Shown here piece by piece: positions 9,277-16,600 of a stretch of 27,007 nt of DNA. The position numbers and the translations under genes were made by a program. A model generated the notes under the pieces. That model was not told where the DNA came from, searched no databases, and saw only the letters and a list, made by a program, of their open reading frames with translations. This DNA comes from Perkinsus chesapeaki. Lineage: Eukaryota > Perkinsozoa > Perkinsida > Perkinsidae. The stretch is from contig JAAPAO010000499.1 of NCBI GenBank assembly GCA_013115145.1, positions 1 to 27,007 of the forward strand, given 5' to 3'. Position 1 is the stretch's first letter, and every line of letters begins with the position of its first letter.

Positions 9277-10142
9277 TGTAATATTATTACCCACCCCCCT
9301 ACCCCTCATTCGAGCTGGTGTGATGACTCTGTGAAGCTCAATTGACCAACAACCAACAACTGTACAGGATTGTGTCTCTTAACAGCATCTTAGTGTCCCG
9401 AGTTCGGATAAGGCGAGGAATTTACCAACTTGCTTACGGACTTTGCAACATTCCACTCGATCTCCGAAGCTCAAAGATATACTCGGAATGGCAGCCGATG
9501 GTCCGCTGCTTTTTGTAATGGTAAATAGTTGAAAGTTGTTGTTTTTAATTATGCCGTCAGCCCGAAGTGCTTTACCTACATTCAGGGGTACAGCATTGAA
9601 GAAGATACCACATACCTCTAGCAACTCACATTTTGGGAATCCAATGGGGAAAAGTGTAAGGTTATCGTGGAGGGGGAAAGATCGATGCATAATAAATACC
9701 AGCAACTGATTGGATTGAACTGATAGTCGGGTTTCGGGCTTCGGGTTTTGCTAAACACTTTTGCATAGCAAAATTTTTACTTCTATAAATAACATTTCGA
9801 AGGAGCGTGTCAGTCGTGAAAGTTGCTCGGACGTGAGAGTGACTTCCAAGTGGCATGGACGAGTAACTAGGCCTCATCGGAGATGTACCGGAAGCACAAC
9901 CTGCTCGGAAAAGCAGTTGAACAGGAAATCCGAATTCGTGGACAATCAGCCTACATAAAACCTTTGTTAATCTTAGTCGTGTAAAAAAGTATTATCTTTT
10001 CATCTTTGTCCAATTAACTTGTATACCCTCTCCTCCAGTTTTTTATTCCCCTCAGTACGTTCATCCGAGTTCATCAAGTCAACCCGGTCCCCCCGCAACG
10101 TGGCGACCTCTGGCGAAATTTGGTGGCCCCCTGAATTCGGAC
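9277..10142. other. Intergenic stretch, possible unplaced minus-strand coding
   Basis: About 870 bases between two plus-strand genes. A minus-strand open frame at 9379-9705 starts with ATG codons near 9688 and has varied composition, but it matches no family I know. It contains GTATGTGGTATCTTC, which looks like a 5' splice site of the local type, though no in-phase acceptor follows. A pyrimidine-rich AG near 10054 is the likely acceptor for the next gene. No RNA gene seen. Confidence 0.35.
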
Positions 10143-12750
10143 ATGCCTCCTCCCTCCACACTCGACGCCGAAGCTCTCGGTCATGCAGCCAATACCGCGG
10201 CGAGGGACAAAGTTAAATCGACTTCGCCGTATTGGACTCAGCTTCGTGATCGAGCATTGGCGATCGCTCCTGCCATGGAGCCGAGAGACTGCGCTTTGCT
10301 CCTCAATGCATTCTCGCGAGTGCGGCTGTCTGACCAGCAGCTGTTCGATACCGTCGCGCCGGTCATCGAGGCCAAGCTCGTATATTTCACCTCGGTCCAT
10401 TTGGCTATGGTTTTTAGTGCTTATGCGAAGACTGGTGTAAAAATACAGGTAGAAAAATTGGGAAAATTTCGGGAAATTTTCCGAATTTCAGGAGTCTTTC
10501 CTGAATGCTCTGTCTCACGAGATCGCCGCTCGAGTCCATGAGTTCCACAGCCCCGTGGAGATCTGCATGCTGCTGAATGCCATGACAAAGCTTGGTGTGG
10601 TGAATTTGGATATGTTCACGAGATGGTCGAAGCACGTGCAGAGCCGAATGTCCCAAGAACCATTTCACGTCCGAGATCTATCGGTCATAGCAAGCGCTTT
10701 GGCAAGGGTAATCAAATATCATACTGTGATGGAAGGAGGAGGAGGAGGAAATGTAATAGGAGGGTGGGGTGGCCGAGCTAGGTCGAACAGTTTTGTTATC
10801 ATCGAACCGGTTCGGCGTGGTCGGTAGTAGGAGAATATTAATGAGGATCGTTGCTTTATGAGTATGTTACTGTATAGTAGCTAAGTCCCTCCTTGCGTGC
10901 CACCTGAAAACATCGATCTTTAATTGCCGAATCCTTGGCCGCCGCCTCCGCCACCGAGTCACTACATAATCTCGCCGCACTTCTCTCTCAATGATTGCAA
11001 TGCTATGGAAATCTTCCAACAATTTATCATTCGTATATATTCCCTCTCTACTCGATTCCCTCAGGAGACCATCCCCACAGAAGAGTCGTCCCTTAGTCCT
11101 TTGATCTCCACAATGGACTTGATAGCAGGCCGTGCCCTGGCTACTTTGGGAGAGGCAACGCCGATGGAGCTGGCTCGATTGGTATTGGCTTTCACTGGTG
11201 ACAGCGGGGGTGCGGTGAAACCACCGAGACAACTTCTAGAGGCGAGTTTGGAATGCGCCAGGGATAAACTCATGTTCATGGCACCTGCAGAATTGGTGAT
11301 GCTACCAGACCAGATGAAACGGCTGAAAGATACTTTTTAGGTTAACGTGGCCTTTGCTTTCGGGCAAGTTCGAGAGTCCCTTACTGCTGCCTCGGATATT
11401 GCCCTCTTGGACTCATCGATATTCGAACGCCTTCGATTTTCCGCCGTCAGCTCCGCTCCGCTATTTCTGGCATCTGAGGTTGCTGGATTGCTGCAAGTGT
11501 ATTCGAGATGGCGGATACCATTTGGACATAGCGATCTGGCTGTGATGGTATCGAGGCTCATCACAACCGCGGAGAAATGCGAGGCTGATGTGGCTTGTAG
11601 TGCGGCGTATTGTGCATCGATAATTGTGATGAATACGACAAAGACGAGGGAAATTGGTAGTAGTAGAGGGGGAGGGGAGGGGCGTCGGGCTGTCCATGGA
11701 TCTATGCTCGAACAGAAGGTCTTTAGCCTGTCGCCTGGGACCGGGGACAAATAATAGAGATAGTCCTTGTGGTTGAGATTTTGACGGGCACTGGCGGTCA
11801 CCGGGAATAAAGTAGAAAGTAAATATAACGGAGTAGATAGAACAGGTACTGAGTAATGTAGAATGGAAGACAATATAGAGAATCACACTTTTGGTTGAAA
11901 TTATAACTTAAAAGTCAGCTGATTAACTGACTTTCATCGGCCAAATCTAATATAGTACAAATTATGACTAATAGGTTAATGTATAATTAAAGGCCACTAA
12001 TCATCCTTGCTCTTTTCCCTCAGCGCCAAAATCTGTGATGGAGTCTCTCGGCAAGCTCCTTAACGTATATTCGGAATTGATAGTTGAGTCGATGTCCACA
12101 CTAGACATCGCATCGATTGCCAAGTTCGTGGAGGCCATGGCCAATACAGCACATGTTGACAGGAAGGTGATGGAAGCATTAGCAAGGTGATATGGTGGAA
12201 TTGGAGGATAGTAGAGGAAAGAGCGGTATGAGATATACTGCCAACGGTATGTTATCGAAATACGATTCTCTCTGTAAAACTCATTTACCGTTATCTTCGC
12301 TGGGATACTAAACCCGAAATCTTCCAAGAATTTCTCGAGGACTTTTGCAATGTTTTCCAGTTGTGAGATGTCATCTCGTGCGACATATTTCTAATGCCTC
12401 TGTATTCGGTCGCTGAGATATCTGTCGTATCCATCTGCTGCGGGACGTAGGATTTAACAATTACCTTAGTAATTGGATCAGTTCTGGACTTGCTTCTGGT
12501 CACTCTTTGGACTAATCATCGCAGCTCTTCAGCTCCAGAGGTTTCGACCTCTCAGTAAGGCCTTTGTTAGGAGTAAAAGCGTTTTCTCAGGACTTTGATG
12601 TCATCTCCAGCGAAGGTGGTGGAGCTCGGTCGTTCCAAACGAACTTGTCATCTACTCATCGAATCATTCCTGGCCCATGGCTTTGACCCGGAGGATGATC
12701 TTATGTTGATGTTGAAAGAACAAAGAGAAAACCGATCGACGGTGGGATGA
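10143..12750 (+). CDS. Helical-repeat protein, probably organellar RNA-binding (HPR/OPR-like)
   Basis: Eight exons rejoin in phase: 10143-10448, 10492-10707, 11065-11295, 11341-11656, 12024-12186, 12329-12401, 12451-12554 and 12591-12750. They total 1569 nt, or 522 aa. The repeats are typical of alveolate helical-repeat proteins: DCALLLNAFSRV, LAMVFSAYAKTG, ICMLLNAMTKLG, DLSVIASALAR, ELVNVAFAFGQVR. Each is a helix pair of about 35-38 residues. Such proteins usually bind RNA in mitochondria and act in rRNA-fragment assembly or stability; that role is inferred. The frame is open upstream of the first ATG to an AG acceptor near 10054. The introns 10708-11064 and 11657-12023 are long (about 360 nt) and could hide a small exon. 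The exon at 12329-12401 is the weakest call. No RAP domain is evident at the C terminus. Confidence 0.65.
10449..10491 (+). repeat. 43-nt intron containing a perfect 9-bp hairpin
   Basis: The intron GTAG...TTTCAG contains GGAAAATTT, CGGG, AAATTTTCC: a perfect 9-bp stem with a 4-base loop filling half the intron. A similar TTTTCCGAAAATTTTC lies in the MPP-beta-like intron 1822-1871. Confidence 0.6.
12216..12235 (+). repeat. Family-4 repeat in a helical-repeat gene intron
   Basis: GGAAAGAGCGGTATGAGATA lies in the intron 12187-12328. It matches 14537-14556, in an intron of the coiled-coil gene, at 19 of 20 positions. It is part of an imperfect inverted repeat (GCGGTAT, GAGAT, ATACTGC). Confidence 0.6.
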
Positions 12751-12866
12751 AAAACTTGAAAGAATATTTCCGAGAGCATGCATCCGAAATTATGTTTCAG
12801 TTTATAGACGATCTGTTGAGTGAAGTGATCGATTGAGACTTATAGGTGTTGTTGTTATTCAACCTA

Positions 12867-13491
12867 ATGAGAGTGTTTGTAGCACTTTTCTGGGCAACAG
12901 CGTCGTCGGCGTTGCTGTCGGGGATGGGTTTGATGGGCTGTTCTAATACGCGATCGAATTTCAAGCCTGTCCCGCCGGGAGGATCCACGGCAAGCCCCAC
13001 TGGGCCTCAGACAACGGGTGCAGTCAGGCCTACAGGTAAAATGGAGGGGGTGGGAGTCGAACCGGAGATCTTTAGATTGATGCTGCTGCAGGAGGCCCTT
13101 TTACGTGCGACACTTCCTCACCTACCATCACGGGGACGTACTCGGGAAACTTCCAGGGCAGGTCATCCCAGGAACGTATTACCCTTCAGTTCGATTCCCA
13201 AGCTAAGAAAATAAATTCGATGACAGGTAGTATCTTAGGTTGGAGCGTGCATTTCACACCCTCTCAGGATTCTTCGATGGCGAGCAGTTCTCCTACAGTA
13301 ACATTTACTATGAATTCGTGGCCGGGCAGTCCTGGTTCAGCCTTCGTACTTTTTCCGGCACTGCAGATCTCCTGAAACTATTTAAGTTGAACAACATGGA
13401 TCAAGTCCGCATCACCATCACTCGTGCGTGCTTGCCCAGCGACATTGCTTTCGGTGACACGGCCAGTGCGCCGATCACTAAAGTGGTTTAA
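12867..13491 (+). CDS. Small secreted or surface protein, paralogue 2
   Basis: Three exons (12867-13035, 13092-13226, 13268-13491) encode 175 aa. The signal peptide is followed by GCSNTRSNF, almost the same as GCASTRSNF in the gene at 8546. The Thr/Pro linker is much shorter than in paralogue 1, about 25 residues. The shared domain follows: PFTCD, GTYSGNF, LQFDSQAKKI, SYSNIYYEFV, GQSWFSLR, TASAPITKVV. Intron positions and phases (1 and 1) equal those of paralogue 1. The intron sequences do not: the first here is tRNA-like and the second carries the family-1 repeat. The ATG follows an AG acceptor at about 12845; an upstream GTG reading is not needed. Function unknown. Confidence 0.75.
13036..13091 (-). 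pseudogene. tRNA-like 3' half forming an intron
   Basis: This 56-nt intron of secreted-protein gene 2 reads, on the minus strand, AATCTAAAGATCTCCGG, then TTCGACTCCCACC. This resembles the anticodon-arm to T-arm part of a eukaryotic tRNA such as tRNA-Phe. The T-stem keeps only its inner pairs and no D-arm closes, so it is not a working gene. The exons on both sides match paralogue 1, which fixes the intron ends. Confidence 0.45.
13227..13267 (+). repeat. Secreted-protein gene 2 intron, family-1 repeat in sense orientation
   Basis: 41-nt intron starting GTAGTATCTTAGGTTGGAGC, then GTGCATTTCA. The first 30 bases align base for base with the first MPP-beta-like intron (3911-3952), including the 5' splice site. 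Confidence 0.8.
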
Positions 13492-13665
13492 TATCATTTT
13501 ATTTCCACTGTATTTTTCCAAAGGTAAACTATCAATAATGTGATCTTGTACCCATTTCAAACATTACCAAGAGTTCTGCGTTGTCAATTACTTGCCTTCC
13601 CTCTTCCACAGTACTCCTTCCGAAATGCTTGGGCGGTGCTCTGTGATGGCTAGAGGTGTCAGCTG

Positions 13666-16600
13666 ATGTCAGTCGACCAACAGCAACATTCCTCATCATC
13701 AGGGCCCCTCCCGGAGCTGGAGGGCATCACAGTCATGCAACTTCGACGGTAAGGGAGTCAAATGGGTTGTGTTGGTATTGTACTTAGATTTGCTCAATGC
13801 ATGCAGATAGAGAAGCTGGAGCTGCAAAATGAATTTGATCTATGTCGAGAAAAGTATGGCACTGCGGTTCGGGGTAATCAAACTGATTTAATTTCGGACA
13901 GATACGAGGGGGATGTTGGAAGGTTATTGGAGAAAGTCCGATCGCAGGAAGTACTGTTGGCGTCGGTGAGGACAGCAGCATCGAGCTCTGGAAGGGAGGT
14001 TGAAAGGTTGACGGCTGAAAATAGTAAACTGACGGAGAGATGCCAGGTGAGATGGAGGAGGAGGCGTGATCGATAATGACGCGGGCCGGCGGGCGGATGG
14101 GGAAGGGACTTTATGGCAAGCGTTGGGGAAATCTCACACTAGCGCGATTCTGGTTGACCTATTAACGGTAGGGGAGGCAGAGATAACAACTATACGAGAT
14201 TGGTTGACTGAAGAGATATGGACTCGACTGGCCTCTTTACTCCATTGCTCGTAGCCTTCACCGCGGCCATGATGCTGCTCATTACCGTTCATACTAGTGA
14301 TGCATATTCCCTATAAGATAGTAAATGAGCCTCTTGAAACAGGACGGGAAATGAAATGCATCTCTTCGGGGTCCTTTGCAGCAGCAGTTGTTGTTGTTGA
14401 TGATGATAAGCATCATCAGCTCATCTATGAGCTGCGCGGTATAGGTTCTAGAAGGGGAAGTGAGGAGCGTTAAGGCTACCAACGAGGAGATGTCAACGGA
14501 GGTCAAAACTGTACAGGGTAAGTCTACAAGATTCCAGGAAAGAGCGGTATGAAATAGCCGTGCAGATTTACAGAGTCGATTGGAGCATCTCACGGAAAGA
14601 TGCAGGGAGCTCGAGGAGGAGTGCGATTCGTTGCGATCGGCAAGGCATCATCATCAACTGCCGGCTGACCGACCAAAACCGCCACCAGAGCCCAGCAGCA
14701 GCAGCAGGTGGGCTAGGGCATGCGTGCACCACAGTTTCATACCGATTCTTTCTAGAACGACTGAAGTTGAGGAGAGGACTCTCCCGTGCTCGGTAAGAGT
14801 AGTTTTACCTTTATTTATAAGTTAGTTATTTTATCAGGCGATCGGTGGTGCTGCTGTGGCGAGCAGTGGAGACATTGAAGAGCTAGTTGGGTTGTTGGAG
14901 AAATCGACAAGTGAAGTTGAGAGGCTTCAAGACCAAGTGGCATTGTGGCGACGACGAGGAGAGGAAGCTGAAGATGAATTGGAGAAGTTGAAGGCATCAA
15001 TTGATAAGCAGCAGCAGGAGCAGGAGGAGAATTATATTGACGGTAGGTGTCGAAGGGGAGGATCGAACCAGGGACCTTTCGATGATAGAACCGCACGGAC
15101 AACAGATAAATGGTTCAATTTAACTTCTCCGCTGGTGACCGTATTGAACTAGAAATATCTTCCCTACCTATAGAAAGATATGTTTCTGGTCGAATAATTG
15201 TTATCCCCGGCGGTTACACATAGGGGACTTCGGGCCAGTTGAGGAGGGTGAAGAATCTTTTGGGAAAGGAAATGCAAGCATCAACCTGTGCAAACGGTAA
15301 AGATAGTTTTGGTCACCAAATCGCTGGAGAGGTTCAGAGTAGTCGCTAGAAGGATTCGCAAGCCAGGATGCAGGCAATATATTTCCGGATTTCCCTCCAG
15401 CCTGCCTTGAAGCACAGTTGTGATCAGATGAGCTCTCTCATCCGAGCTTTACCACCAGCACTACACCCGAGTCGACTGGAATCTTCGCACCCGCCTCCTC
15501 CTCATCGGAAGTAGCTGTTAACGCCTCATCGAGTCTCAGAGGGTCGATGGACTCGCATACAGCAGAGCGAGCTGAAAATGAGTTATTGCATTTCCTGCTT
15601 GAAGGGGCGGTGAGCTCTCAGGAAATTGAGGCGATTCGGGAGGAGTTCTTGGCGACCGGCGGGGGGCAGCGGAAGTGGCCAGCGTCTCGGCAGAAGGAAA
15701 TCGAACGATTGCAGGGCGCGCTAGAATTAGCGAAGAAAAGCGGGGAGGCTTTGAGGAAGAAGGTCGAGCAGTTGGAGATGGATTTGGCTGCTGAGAGAGC
15801 CGGAAGGGGACCGAAGGGAAGGCTGGGGATATGGACGGGAGAAGGGGTGACAACGGCGACAGTTGGAGGAGGAATGGTAAAGGTAAAAGATATGATGGAA
15901 AGAGGTAATGTTATATTGTATTTGCCATTTCTCTTGGCTCAAGGGGGTTTACTCAGTGATAACTCAGGGGTGTCAAGGACTTCGGAGTTACTCGTTAGGA
16001 AATGAAAGTGATATTAGCTGCAATAAAGAGTATCGTACAGACAGAAGCAATGATCTTGTAGTGTTTCCGCCGCTGCGGTACTGGCACACGCGGACTGACC
16101 TTCCTCACATGTACTAGGCTCGCGTGATCGATCACAATACGAAGGATATATCGGCTACTCCATGGAAGTAGCCCTTCCAGAGCCTACCGAGCTCAGGGCT
16201 ACGTAGACCGCATATGGGAATGGATGGTAGTTGTTTGATAGGAACCGATCCTGTGGGTTGGCATGCCACGCTTGAGGAGGGTTGGTGTCAGACGACTCCA
16301 CGAAAAGAGGATACAGATGATGAAGGGACGGTGTGCTCAACGGAGGATGTATCGATATTGAGGAGGGAGGTTAGGAAATGATACTCATAGGTTTTTTACG
16401 GTTTTTCTATCAGATTTGGCGATTGAAACAGGAGGCAGTTGAGTCGGCGAAATGCGCTACCAACCGGCTTCGGAGCGCCCGGGAGCAGCTTTCCAGTCGG
16501 GAAGTGGAGTTGGCTCGAGCCCAACGAGCGGAGGAGATGGCAGAGAAGAAAATCCATGAAATTGAAAAGGAACTGCGAGGAGCTCAGGAGAGGCTTCGAG

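Noticed and set aside
15273-15288. GCAAGCATCAACCT, similar to the reverse family-1 core
   Set aside because: It lies inside a supported exon (NASINLCK) and differs at the central bases.
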